A DNA stretch of 64,000 bases from an uncultured Eggerthellaceae bacterium (lineage in GTDB: Bacteria > Actinomycetota > Coriobacteriia > Coriobacteriales > Eggerthellaceae). Shown one piece after another: positions 42,224 through 50,555 of this stretch. The stretch lies in assembly GCA_958452575.1 (NCBI GenBank), contig CAUDUM010000001.1, positions 62,001 to 126,000 of the forward strand, given 5' to 3'. Made by a program: the position numbers and the translations under genes. The notes under the pieces were generated by a model, which saw nothing but the letters and a program-made list of their open reading frames with translations, did not search any database and was not told the origin of the DNA. Numbering within the stretch: position 1 is the first letter of the stretch; each line of letters starts with the position of its first letter.

Positions 42224-43372
42224 ATGGCCGACGCGTTCGAGAACATCCTCGGCCAGCCCAAGGTGCGCGAGTTCCTGCGCGCCAGCGTCATGCACGACCG
42301 CGTGAGCCATGCCTACCTGTTCACGGGGCCGACCGGCTCCAACAAGATGCAGGCGGCCTACGCGCTGGCGCAGGCGGTCATGTGCCCCAAAGGCCCCACC
42401 GGCCCGCGCGGCGGCCAGTGCGGCGCTTGCGATGCATGCGGGCGCATCCTGCGGCGCAAGCATCCCGATGTGGTGCTGATGAACCCTGAGGGGGCAAGCG
42501 GATACCTGGTCGAGCAGATCCGCGAGCTCGTCGCGTCCTCGTCGCTTGCGCCCATCCAGGCCAAGCGCAAGGTCTACATCATCAACGAGGTGGACCGCCT
42601 GGGCACCCAGGCGGCCAACGCGTTCCTCAAAACGCTCGAGGAGCCTCCGGCGGACGTGGTGTTCATCCTGCTCGCGCGCATGCGCGAGGGGGTGCTGCCC
42701 ACGATCGTGTCGCGTTGCCAGGTGGTGCCGTTCCGCCATATCCCGGCAAGCGAGGCGGCGGGCATCCTCGCGCAGAACACCGGTGCGTCGCTGGAAAAAT
42801 GCCGCATCGCCATCGAATCGTGCGGTGGCTCGATCACGCGCGCGATTGACTTCCTCAAATCCAACGAACGCCTGGCGTTCAGGCAGCGCGTGCTGCAGGT
42901 GATGGAGATGCTGCGCAATGCCGATGACTGGGATGTCCTGGGGATGGCAAGCGATCTGGTGGTGAAGTCCAAGGCTCCGCTGGACACGGTGCGCGCCGAG
43001 CAGGAGGAGGAGCTCGCCAAAAACGCCGACTTCCTGGCAAAATCCGCGATACGCCAGATCGAGGCGCGCAACAAGCGCGCGCTGTCGGCCAAGTCGCTCG
43101 AATCGCTGCGGCAGCTGTCCTCGATCGTCGCGTCCTGGCTGCGCGACGTCCTGGTCATCTGCGCGGAGACGCCCGAGCTGGTCATCAACGAGGACGCCCG
43201 TGCCGCGCTCGAAGACGCCGCTCGTGCGACCGACGAAGCGCGCGTCGCCGAAGCGCTGGCGGCTGTGCGCCGCTGCGATGCGGCGATCTCTTATAATGTA
43301 TCGCCGGAAACATGCATCGACGGCCTTCTGCTCGAGGTGCGCGACGCCCTGTACGGGCCCGGGCGCGCCTAG
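42224..43372 (+). CDS. holB: DNA polymerase III subunit delta'
   Basis: 382 residues, clamp-loader AAA+ fold. The P-loop is degenerate (GPTGSNKM), as expected for a delta' that does not hydrolyse ATP. The zinc module is CGACDAC with an upstream Cys; the sensor region SRC follows (VSRCQVVPFR). It works with DnaX and delta to load the beta clamp. Neighbours tmk and the PSP1 gene support the call. Confidence 0.92.
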   Translation: MADAFENILGQPKVREFLRASVMHDRVSHAYLFTGPTGSNKMQAAYALAQAVMCPKGPTGPRGGQCGACDACGRILRRKHPDVVLMNPEGASGYLVEQIRELVASSSLAPIQAKRKVYIINEVDRLGTQAANAFLKTLEEPPADVVFILLARMREGVLPTIVSRCQVVPFRHIPASEAAGILAQNTGASLEKCRIAIESCGGSITRAIDFLKSNERLAFRQRVLQVMEMLRNADDWDVLGMASDLVVKSKAPLDTVRAEQEEELAKNADFLAKSAIRQIEARNKRALSAKSLESLRQLSSIVASWLRDVLVICAETPELVINEDARAALEDAARATDEARVAEALAAVRRCDAAISYNVSPETCIDGLLLEVRDALYGPGRA

Positions 43373-43409
43373 ATGTCCGTCGCTAACACGATAAAGCGAG
43401 GTTTTGACT

Positions 43410-44924
43410 ATGACGCGGGTTGCTCCCGTTAAATTGAAGAACAACCACCGCACGCTGTGGTTCGATCCCGGCGAGGTGGAAGTGCGAAAAGGCGACGCCG
43501 TGGTGGTGAGCACGGCGCGCGGCATCGAGCTGGGCTATATGGCCGATGACGTGATCGACGTCGAGGACAAGAAGATCAAGGAGCTCAAAAGCCCCCTCAA
43601 GCCCGTCGAGCGCAAAGCCGACGAGGCCGATCTGGAAAAGGCCGCCGAGATGGAGCGGCTATCCGCCGAGGCGCTGCCCGTGTTCAAGGAGATGGCGGCC
43701 GCCACCAGCGAGGAGATGCATCCGGTGTCGGTGGAGTACCTGCTCGACGGCGAGCATGCGGTGTTCTACTTCGAGGCCGAGGAGCGCATCGACTTCCGCG
43801 AGCTCGTGCGCAAGCTCGCATCGCATTTCCACGTGCGCGTCGACATGCGCCAGATCGGCGTCCGCGACGAGGCGCGCATGGTGGGCGGGCTGGGCCACTG
43901 CGGCCAGGAGCTGTGCTGCAAGCGCTTGGGCGGCGAGTTCTGCCCCGTGTCGATCCGCATGGCCAAGGAGCAGGATCTGTCCTTGAACCCCCAGAAGATC
44001 TCCGGCGTGTGCGGCCGCCTGATGTGCTGTTTGCGCTACGAGTTCGACGCGTACAAGGATTTCAAGAGCCGCGCGCCCAAGAAGAACGCGACGGTGCAAA
44101 CCCCCGGGGGCGCGACGAAGGTCGTCGACCTCGACGTGCCGCGCGAGATCGTCACGCTCAAGACCGAGGACGGCCAAACGGTCAAGGTGCCGCTTTCCGA
44201 ATTCGATCCGGCGGCGGAGGGGTCGCGCCCCAACGCCGTGGGAGAGGCGGCTTGGGAGGAGGCGACCGCCCCGAAGGAGCTTTCGCCCGCCGCGACGCTG
44301 TTCGGCTCGACCCAGCAGCTTTCCGGCAAGGACAAGCTGGCCGAGCCGGGCGCGGTGCGCCATACCGGTTCGAGCAACGGGTCGGGCTCCTCATCCAAGA
44401 AGCGCAACGGCTCGCATGACGACAAGCCCGCCGACACGCGCAAGCCCCGCCGCCGCTCCAAGGTCTCCACTTCGTCGGAGGGGCCGGCTTCGCAATCCCA
44501 GCGCGGCAAAAAGCGCGGGCAAGCCCAAGCGAGCGGCAAGGCGTCGAGCCAGAACAAGAAGAAGTCCTCCGGCGAGGGCAAGGCCAAGCAGGCTGCCCAG
44601 GGCCAGGGCCAGAAGCCGAAGCGCCGTGCCCAGGCGGGGGCGTCGGGCTCCGATGCCAGGAAGGCGTCCCAGAAGCAGGGGTCGGCGCGTCCCGGCCGCA
44701 AGTCGTCGGCGCTGCGCCAGCACGCGCAGCAGGCATCCGGCGAGGAGCGCCGTTCGGGCGAGGAGCGCCGTTCGGGCGAGGAGCGCCGCCGCAGGCAGTC
44801 CGCGGACGTGCCGCGCTCTGCCGACGAGGGCGCCGGGCGTCGCAGCAGGCGCCGCAGCCACAAGGCGCACGGCCATGACGAATCCTCCGCAGGCGCTTCT
44901 GGCGCTTCGCAGGCAAAAGAGTAG
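43410..44924 (+). CDS. PSP1-domain protein (RicT/YaaT-like) with long basic tail
   Basis: 504 residues. The PSP1 domain (~1-245) has VRKGDAVVVSTARGIELGY and the cysteine motif GHCGQELCCKRLGGEFCPVSI...GVCGRLMCCLRYE. In Bacillus, RicT with RicA and RicF supports RNase Y-dependent RNA processing and carries Fe-S clusters. From ~300 to the end is a disordered Lys/Arg/Ser/Gln-rich tail not found in standard RicT, with SGEERR repeated three times at ~445-462; it could bind RNA. ATG 43410 follows GCGAGG; TTG 43404 is an alternative. Confidence 0.88.
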   Translation: MTRVAPVKLKNNHRTLWFDPGEVEVRKGDAVVVSTARGIELGYMADDVIDVEDKKIKELKSPLKPVERKADEADLEKAAEMERLSAEALPVFKEMAAATSEEMHPVSVEYLLDGEHAVFYFEAEERIDFRELVRKLASHFHVRVDMRQIGVRDEARMVGGLGHCGQELCCKRLGGEFCPVSIRMAKEQDLSLNPQKISGVCGRLMCCLRYEFDAYKDFKSRAPKKNATVQTPGGATKVVDLDVPREIVTLKTEDGQTVKVPLSEFDPAAEGSRPNAVGEAAWEEATAPKELSPAATLFGSTQQLSGKDKLAEPGAVRHTGSSNGSGSSSKKRNGSHDDKPADTRKPRRRSKVSTSSEGPASQSQRGKKRGQAQASGKASSQNKKKSSGEGKAKQAAQGQGQKPKRRAQAGASGSDARKASQKQGSARPGRKSSALRQHAQQASGEERRSGEERRSGEERRRRQSADVPRSADEGAGRRSRRRSHKAHGHDESSAGASGASQAKE

Positions 44925-44929
44925 GCGGC

Positions 44930-44959
44930 ACGCGCCCGTCCCGCAGGGGGCGGGCGCGT
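44930..44959 (+). terminator. hairpin after the PSP1 gene
   Basis: ACGCGCCCG / CGGGCGCGT, 9-bp stem, followed by TCACTTG; a weak terminator or attenuator before the next gene. Confidence 0.5.
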
Positions 44960-44988
44960 TCACTTGAGGGAAAGGTTCTGATCGGATC

Positions 44989-46449
44989 ATGCCAACGAAG
45001 ATCAACCACGCACTGCTCACCGACTTGTACCAGCTCACGATGGCCCAGGGCTATCTGGAGTGCGGCAAGGCCGATACCCAGGCGTGCTTCCATATGACGT
45101 TTCGCGACTATCCCTTCAAGGGAGGCTACGCCATCGCCAGCGGCATGGCGCATCTTGCGGATCTGGTGGAGGGCTTCCGCTTCTCCAAGGAGGATCTGGC
45201 CTATCTCGCGTCGCTTCCCGCGCCGGGCGGCGGGCCGCTGTTCAAGCAGTCGTTCATCGACTACCTGCGCGATTTCAAGCTGTCGGTCGACATCGACGCG
45301 GTCCGCGAGGGCACGGCGGTGTTTCCCCATGAGCCGGTCGTGCGCGTGACCGGCCCCATCATGGAGTGCCAGCTGCTCGAGACCGCGCTGCTCAACTGCG
45401 TCGGATTCGAGACGCTGATCGCCACCAAGGCGGCGCGCATCTGCCTTGCCGCCCAGGCTCCGGTGGCGGAGTTCGGCCTGCGCCGTGCCCAGGGGCCCGC
45501 CGGAGGCGTGTGGGCGTCGCGCGCCGCGGTCGTGGGCGGATGCGCCTCCACGTCCAACGTGATGGCGGGCAAGCTCTTCGACATTCCCGTCTCGGGCACG
45601 CACGCGCATTCGTGGGTGATGGCGTTTCCGGACGAGCTGACGGCGTTTCGCGCGTACGCCGAGCAGTTCCCGAACAACTGCGTGCTGCTGGTCGACACCT
45701 ACGATGTCGAGCGCGGCATCGACAACGCCATCACGGTGGGGCTGGAGATGCGCGAGCGCGGCGAGCATCTTGCGGGCATCCGCATCGATTCGGGCGACTT
45801 GGCGTGGCTTGCCAAGATGGCGCGCCGCAAGCTGGACGAGGCGGGGCTTGCCGACTGCGGCATCGTGCTCTCCAACGATCTGGACGAGCATACGATCCAG
45901 TCGATCCGCGACGAAGGCGCCCAGGTTGCGTCGTGGGGCGTGGGCACCAAGCTGGCCTGCGCCTACGATCAGCCCACGCTCGGCGGCGTCTACAAGCTCT
46001 CCGCATCGCGCGAGGGCGCAGACGAGCCGTGGCAGGACCGCTTGAAGATCTCCGAGACCGCGGCCAAGCTCACGGTGCCCGGCGTGCTGGACGTGCGACG
46101 CTATTACTACGAGGACGGACGCATCGCCGGCGACATGGTGTTCGACGTGAACGCTCCGATGGACGGCTGCGAGACCATCGTGGACCCCTTTGACTCGCTG
46201 CGCCGAAAGAACCTCCACGGCAAGCGCTTCGAAACGCTGCTCAAGCCGTTGGCGCGCGACGGCGCGCCGGTGCTGTCCGAGGAGGCGCGCGATGCCAATG
46301 CGGCCCGCGAGCGCACCCGCGCGCAGCTTGAGACGCTGGACGAGAGCCAAAAGCGCATGCTCAACCCCCACACGTATCCGGTGGGGTTGGAGCGCGGCCT
46401 GCATGAACGCCGCCGCGCGCTGGTGGCGCGAATGCGCGGCATCGCGTAA
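44989..46449 (+). CDS. pncB: nicotinate phosphoribosyltransferase
   Basis: 486 residues. Conserved TDLYQLTMAQGYL start, substrate loop FGLRRAQGP, the phosphohistidine segment SGTHAHSWVMAF, and IRIDSGDLAWLAK. It makes nicotinate mononucleotide from nicotinic acid and PRPP in NAD salvage. It is shorter than many bacterial PncB2-type proteins but complete at both ends. ATG 44989 lies after a GAGGGAAAGG site. Confidence 0.94.
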   Translation: MPTKINHALLTDLYQLTMAQGYLECGKADTQACFHMTFRDYPFKGGYAIASGMAHLADLVEGFRFSKEDLAYLASLPAPGGGPLFKQSFIDYLRDFKLSVDIDAVREGTAVFPHEPVVRVTGPIMECQLLETALLNCVGFETLIATKAARICLAAQAPVAEFGLRRAQGPAGGVWASRAAVVGGCASTSNVMAGKLFDIPVSGTHAHSWVMAFPDELTAFRAYAEQFPNNCVLLVDTYDVERGIDNAITVGLEMRERGEHLAGIRIDSGDLAWLAKMARRKLDEAGLADCGIVLSNDLDEHTIQSIRDEGAQVASWGVGTKLACAYDQPTLGGVYKLSASREGADEPWQDRLKISETAAKLTVPGVLDVRRYYYEDGRIAGDMVFDVNAPMDGCETIVDPFDSLRRKNLHGKRFETLLKPLARDGAPVLSEEARDANAARERTRAQLETLDESQKRMLNPHTYPVGLERGLHERRRALVARMRGIA

Positions 46450-46539
46450 GATTTGCAAGAAGGATTCCATCCCGTCCGCGCACGCCCGCGGCGTGCGGCG
46501 GGGATGGACCGTGATGTTACCCCGACGTTAGGAGACGCT

Positions 46540-47466
46540 GTGGCCTGTGCGTGCAACCTGATCATCGACTCGTGCTGCGACCTGCCTTTCGAGGTGGTCG
46601 ACCGCGAAGGCGTTGAGCTGATCAACTTCCCCTACATCATGGAAGACGGCGAGCACGCCGACGACCTGTACCAGACAACCACCGCCCACGAGTTCTTCCA
46701 GGCGATGCGCGATGGCGCGCAGCCGACGACGTCCCAGGTGCCGATTCCGGTGTACCAGGATACGTTCAAACGCGCCATCGAAAGCGGCGTTCCGACGGTG
46801 TGCCTGGTGTTCTCCAGCGGCCTGTCCGGCAGCTACGATGCCGCGGAGCTCGTCTACTCGCAGATGATGGAGGAGCATCCCGACGCCGAGCTGTACCTTG
46901 TCGACACCCGCCTGGCCTCGGTCGCCGAGGCGCTGCTGGTGCACGGCGCGCTGCGCCAGCGCGAGAAGGGGCTTTCCGCCAAGGAGCTTGCCAAATGGGC
47001 CGAGGAGGCGCGCTTCTTCGTCGACGCGGAGTTCATGGTCGACGATCTGGAATCGCTGCGCCGTGGCGGACGCATCCCCAGCTCGGTGGCGTATGCTGGC
47101 GCCAAGCTGGACGTGAAGCCGCTTCTGACCATCGGCCCCGATGGCAAGCTGTCGCTTTCCGGCGTGGCTCGCGGACGCAAGAAGGGCCTCAAGCAGCTGG
47201 CCGACTATTTTGCCAAGCGCGTGGACGACGACGGTCCCATCAAGTACGTGGTCATCGGCAACGCCGACTGCCCCAAGGATGCCGAGCGTCTGAAGGACGC
47301 TCTCAGCAAGATCGACGATTCGATCCTGTTTTTGGAAAGCAGCATCGGCCCGGTCATAGGCAGCCATGTGGGCCCGGGCATGATCGCGGTCGTGTTCTGG
47401 GGTGGCGACAAGCGCGAGCAGCTTTCGGTGGCGGACCGCATCGCCCGCCGCGTCAAGCAGGGATAA
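46540..47466 (+). CDS. DegV family fatty-acid-binding protein
   Basis: About 308 residues from GTG 46540 (AGGAG six bases before). The DegV fold has IIDSCCDLPFEVV in place of TDS..., TSQVPIPVY, the lipid-contact SSGLSGSYDAA, and VDDLESLRRGGRIPSS. DegV/FakB proteins bind fatty acids and present them to FakA kinase; FakA is not in the window. In-frame upstream ATG 46504 lacks a good site. Confidence 0.9.
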   Translation: MACACNLIIDSCCDLPFEVVDREGVELINFPYIMEDGEHADDLYQTTTAHEFFQAMRDGAQPTTSQVPIPVYQDTFKRAIESGVPTVCLVFSSGLSGSYDAAELVYSQMMEEHPDAELYLVDTRLASVAEALLVHGALRQREKGLSAKELAKWAEEARFFVDAEFMVDDLESLRRGGRIPSSVAYAGAKLDVKPLLTIGPDGKLSLSGVARGRKKGLKQLADYFAKRVDDDGPIKYVVIGNADCPKDAERLKDALSKIDDSILFLESSIGPVIGSHVGPGMIAVVFWGGDKREQLSVADRIARRVKQG

Positions 47467-47479
47467 AGGAGCTTAGCGA

Positions 47480-48496
47480 ATGGACAACACGTATCTGTTC
47501 CACGGCAACGCCGCGGTGGGCGGCGCCGTTGAGCGGCTTGCCGCCAACGCCGGTTGGCAGCGCGTCGACTCGCTCGGCGACGCCGATGTGATCGTGACCT
47601 ACTGCACCAACCAGCAGGCGTTGGAGGATGCCTATTTCGACGAGGGCGGATTCGTGCAGAGCGCGCGCTCCGGCGCGCTGCTGATCGATCTGTCTCCCTC
47701 GACGCCCGGATTCGCGCGCGAGCTTTCCGCGGTGGCGTTGGTGAGCGAACTGCATCCCGTCGAGGCGCCGATCGCCGTCCTCGATCCCACGTGGGAGGAT
47801 GCCTTCTCGCGTTCTGGCAATCTGATCTGCTTCGTCGCCGGCGAGGAGGACGACGTTGCTGCCGCCAAGCCGTTTTTGCAGGCGATCGCCGGAGAGGTCG
47901 TCGAGGAGGGTCCGTTGGGCTCCGCCCAGCTCGCCCGTGCCGCGCGCACCATCCAGCAGGTTGGCGTGTTGGTGGCGACAGCCGAGTCCGAAGCGCTCTG
48001 CCACGCCGTGCGCCGCGCTGCGGGAGCGGCCAACCTCGCCGTAGATGCGCCGCATCCCGTCTCCGATGCTGCGCAAGCTTACCTGGAGGCGATCGTCGAG
48101 AAGCGCTTCGAAGGGACCTACACCCTCGAGATGATGATGGGCGAGCTTGCCGCCGCTTTGACGGCCGCCGACGACGCGGATCTGATCGTGCCCCAGGCCG
48201 AGGCGTGCATGCATCTGCTCGAGCTGCTGGCGGTGATCGGCGGATCCGACAAGGCTCCGATCGCCCTGTCGCTGGTGTACGGCGAGGAGAAGGCGTGCGC
48301 CGATCAGGGATTGGATTGGACCCGTGCCGAGCATTTCTACGGGGAGCAGGAGGGGCAAGCCGACGGCGTGCTGCATGATCATGTGCACGATGACGACTAC
48401 GACGAAGCCGGCGATTACGATGACTACGACGGCTATTCGGGCTACGACAACGACGGCGTCTATCACGGCGGATACGGCTCCTACTCGCCCAACTAG
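47480..48496 (+). CDS. NAD(P)-dependent dehydrogenase-like protein with acidic tyrosine-rich tail
   Basis: 338 residues. The shape is that of the 6-phosphogluconate/3-hydroxyisobutyrate dehydrogenase family: IDLSPSTPGFARELS, HPVEAPI, and an all-helical domain with GSAQLARAARTIQQ. The N-terminal dinucleotide loop is degenerate (FHGNAAVGG), so cofactor binding is uncertain. The last ~40 residues are a low-complexity Asp/Tyr/Gly/His tail (DDDYDEAGDYDDYDGYSGY), unlike enzymes of the family, that could bind metal or mediate contacts. It lies 13 bp after the DegV gene. Confidence 0.72.
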   Translation: MDNTYLFHGNAAVGGAVERLAANAGWQRVDSLGDADVIVTYCTNQQALEDAYFDEGGFVQSARSGALLIDLSPSTPGFARELSAVALVSELHPVEAPIAVLDPTWEDAFSRSGNLICFVAGEEDDVAAAKPFLQAIAGEVVEEGPLGSAQLARAARTIQQVGVLVATAESEALCHAVRRAAGAANLAVDAPHPVSDAAQAYLEAIVEKRFEGTYTLEMMMGELAAALTAADDADLIVPQAEACMHLLELLAVIGGSDKAPIALSLVYGEEKACADQGLDWTRAEHFYGEQEGQADGVLHDHVHDDDYDEAGDYDDYDGYSGYDNDGVYHGGYGSYSPN

Positions 48497-48508
48497 AAGG
48501 ATTGGGAC

Positions 48509-49555
48509 GTGCCTTTGAACGAGACGGCGCCATCCGCGCTGCGCGCCGATGCGCGCCGCGGTGTGGGCGAGGGGCGCGATTGCGGATGCGACGACGCCTT
48601 GGCAGATAGGCTCTATCTGCCTGAATCGTGCGAGCTTTGCCCGCGGCGCTGCCTTGCCGACCGTCGCGGCGGACAGCGGGGAGCGTGCGGGGCCGACGAC
48701 CGCTTGATGGTGGCCCGTGCGGCGCTTCATTATTGGGAGGAGCCTCCCATCAGCGGCGATGCTGGCAGCGGTACCATCTTCTTAGGCAATTGCCCCCTGC
48801 ATTGCGTGTATTGCCAAAACGCCGTCATCGCCGCAGGCAAGGCCGGTGTCGCGGTCTCCATCGATCGCGTGGCGCAGATGTGCTGCGAGCTTGAATCCCA
48901 GGGTGCGCTCAACATCAATTTCGTGACGCCCACCCATTACGCTCCTCAGGCGCGCGAAGCCGTGCGCCGTGCGCGGTCGCAGGGCATGGCGCTTCCGATC
49001 GTTTGGAACACCTCGGGCTACGAGGCGGTCGAGGCGATCCGCGCGAACGCCGGGATCGTCGACGTCTATCTGGCCGATTTCAAGTACGCTTCCAACGCGT
49101 TGGCGGCGCGCTACTCCAAGGCTCCTGATTATCCCGAGGCCGCCCTTGCCGCTTTGGACGAGATGGTAGCTTTGACTGGACAGGCCCACTATGACGACTT
49201 CAATGGTCAGCCGCGCATGACGCGCGGCGTCATCGTGCGACATCTCATGCTGCCCGATGCGTTGGAGGATTCCAAGCGCGTGGTGCGCATGCTGCACGAG
49301 CGCTACGGATCGTCGATCCGCCTATCGATCATGAACCAGTACACGCCGGTGCTCGCAGATGCTGCGGCTTCAGGCGATGCGTGGGCGGGCCATGTGCTCG
49401 AACGCTACCCCGAGCTGGCCCGGCGCGTTCCCGACGAAGAGTACGAGCGCCTGCTCGACTACGCCGACGAGATCGGCGTGGAGGACTATTTCTGGCAGGA
49501 GGGCGGCGCGGCGGAGGAGAGCTTCATCCCGCCGTTCGACCTGACGGGCGTGTGA
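48509..49555 (+). CDS. radical SAM enzyme, pyruvate-formate-lyase-activase-like
   Basis: 348 residues. The N-terminal cysteines CELCPRRCLADRR...GACG resemble an auxiliary cluster site; the radical SAM motif is CPLHCVYCQN; later LPIVWNTSGYE and VDVYLADFKYA match the PflA-like uncharacterised group. It uses SAM and [4Fe-4S] to generate a radical; the target is not in the window. GTG start at 48509. Confidence 0.87.
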   Translation: MPLNETAPSALRADARRGVGEGRDCGCDDALADRLYLPESCELCPRRCLADRRGGQRGACGADDRLMVARAALHYWEEPPISGDAGSGTIFLGNCPLHCVYCQNAVIAAGKAGVAVSIDRVAQMCCELESQGALNINFVTPTHYAPQAREAVRRARSQGMALPIVWNTSGYEAVEAIRANAGIVDVYLADFKYASNALAARYSKAPDYPEAALAALDEMVALTGQAHYDDFNGQPRMTRGVIVRHLMLPDALEDSKRVVRMLHERYGSSIRLSIMNQYTPVLADAAASGDAWAGHVLERYPELARRVPDEEYERLLDYADEIGVEDYFWQEGGAAEESFIPPFDLTGV

Positions 49556-49675
49556 TGCATGCGCGCTAATCATGCGAAAGCCGTCGAAATAATCGACCTG
49601 CATGAATAATGTGAAACGCCAGGTAAAAAGCAAAATTCAAAAGAGCTGGAATAATTCGATTGGCGCAGGAATGCG

Positions 49676-49750
49676 TGGAGCCAGTGACAGGAATCGAACC
49701 TGCAACCCACTGATTACAAATCAGTTGCGCTACCGTTGCGCCACACTGGC
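49676..49750 (-). tRNA. tRNA-Thr (anticodon TGT)
   Basis: On the minus strand the cloverleaf reads: acceptor GCCAGTG/CACTGGC, D arm GCGC...GCGC, anticodon stem ACTGA/TCAGT with loop TTTGTAA (TGT), and T arm with GGTTCGATTCC. The 3' CCA is encoded. Confidence 0.95.
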
Positions 49751-49770
49751 TTAACAAAACACGCCCGCGT

Positions 49771-49798
49771 ATTGTACGCCATCCCGCTCGAAAAGCAA
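49771..49798 (-). promoter_or_regulatory. tRNA-Thr promoter
   Basis: On the minus strand: TTGCTT (49793-49798), 16-base spacer, TACAAT (49771-49776), 20 bases before the tRNA 5' end. Confidence 0.7.
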
Positions 49799-49958
49799 AG
49801 CCGCCGTGTTCATATCCAGGCGCGTTCAGAGGGCGCGGAATCCCTTGGGTTGCGGTCGGCGGATCGGGGCTGGTCGCATGCTGCCATGGCCGAGCGCGCG
49901 CAGCTATGCCCAAACACACGTGCTTTGCCTGAACGCGCTTCTGCTCGGGCATACGCCC

Positions 49959-50555
49959 CTATGCCCGCAATGCGACGGGGGAGAGATCGGGGATCGGGTT
50001 GACGGAGGTTCTGGCTTGAAAGGCGTCTTCCAGGTCGAAAGGCGAGGTAAATTCCCGCTCCCTGTCGGAAACGAGGTCGATGATGCGGCCCTCCCAGCGG
50101 TTGACGGTGACCTCGTCGGCGTATCTGATGGGCTTGGCGGAGGAGGCGTCGTTCACGAAGGAGAACTCGCTTGTCTCCACCACGGTGGTCGGCGCGAAGT
50201 CTTTCGGCGGTTCGATTCGGCTGCCTCCGTCCACGTTTGCCAACGCCACCGTCATGGCGTCGAGAAGGTCGTCGCCCGTCACGTAGGAGATCAAACCTAC
50301 GCCGGGGCTGAACGCCTGATGCTTGTTCCGATCGATGTAGAACGTGCGCAGGAAGCGCCTGCGCTTGCGATCGCGCCTCAGGGAGTCGATGAGCAGCAGC
50401 GCCATTGCGACTGCCCAGATGGCGACGACGATCGAGTCAAGGGACGAGGGCGCTCCCAAAAGTCCCGGGACGAGCCACGCGGCAAGGGAGACGAGCGAAA
50501 GGAGCGCAAGCGGTGCGAATCGCGTCAAAAGCATTCGCTTGGAAGACGAGCTCAT
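49959..50555 (-). CDS. membrane protein of unknown function
   Basis: 198 residues. Two hydrophobic helices near the N-terminus (LLTRFAPLALLSLVSLAAWL; IVVAIWAVAMALLLIDSL), then a basic stretch RRDRKRRRF and a soluble cytoplasmic-looking domain (FYIDRNKHQAFSPGVGLISYVTGDDLLDAM...). I do not recognise the family. Its start overlaps the stop of the secreted Asp-Pro-rich protein gene by four bases, so the two are co-translated. Confidence 0.75.
   Translation of the reverse strand: MSSSSKRMLLTRFAPLALLSLVSLAAWLVPGLLGAPSSLDSIVVAIWAVAMALLLIDSLRRDRKRRRFLRTFYIDRNKHQAFSPGVGLISYVTGDDLLDAMTVALANVDGGSRIEPPKDFAPTTVVETSEFSFVNDASSAKPIRYADEVTVNRWEGRIIDLVSDREREFTSPFDLEDAFQARTSVNPIPDLSPVALRA

Noticed and set aside
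49676..49750. tRNA-Thr as an integration site of a mobile island
   Set aside because: No integrase, no second copy of the tRNA 3' end and no phage genes on either side.
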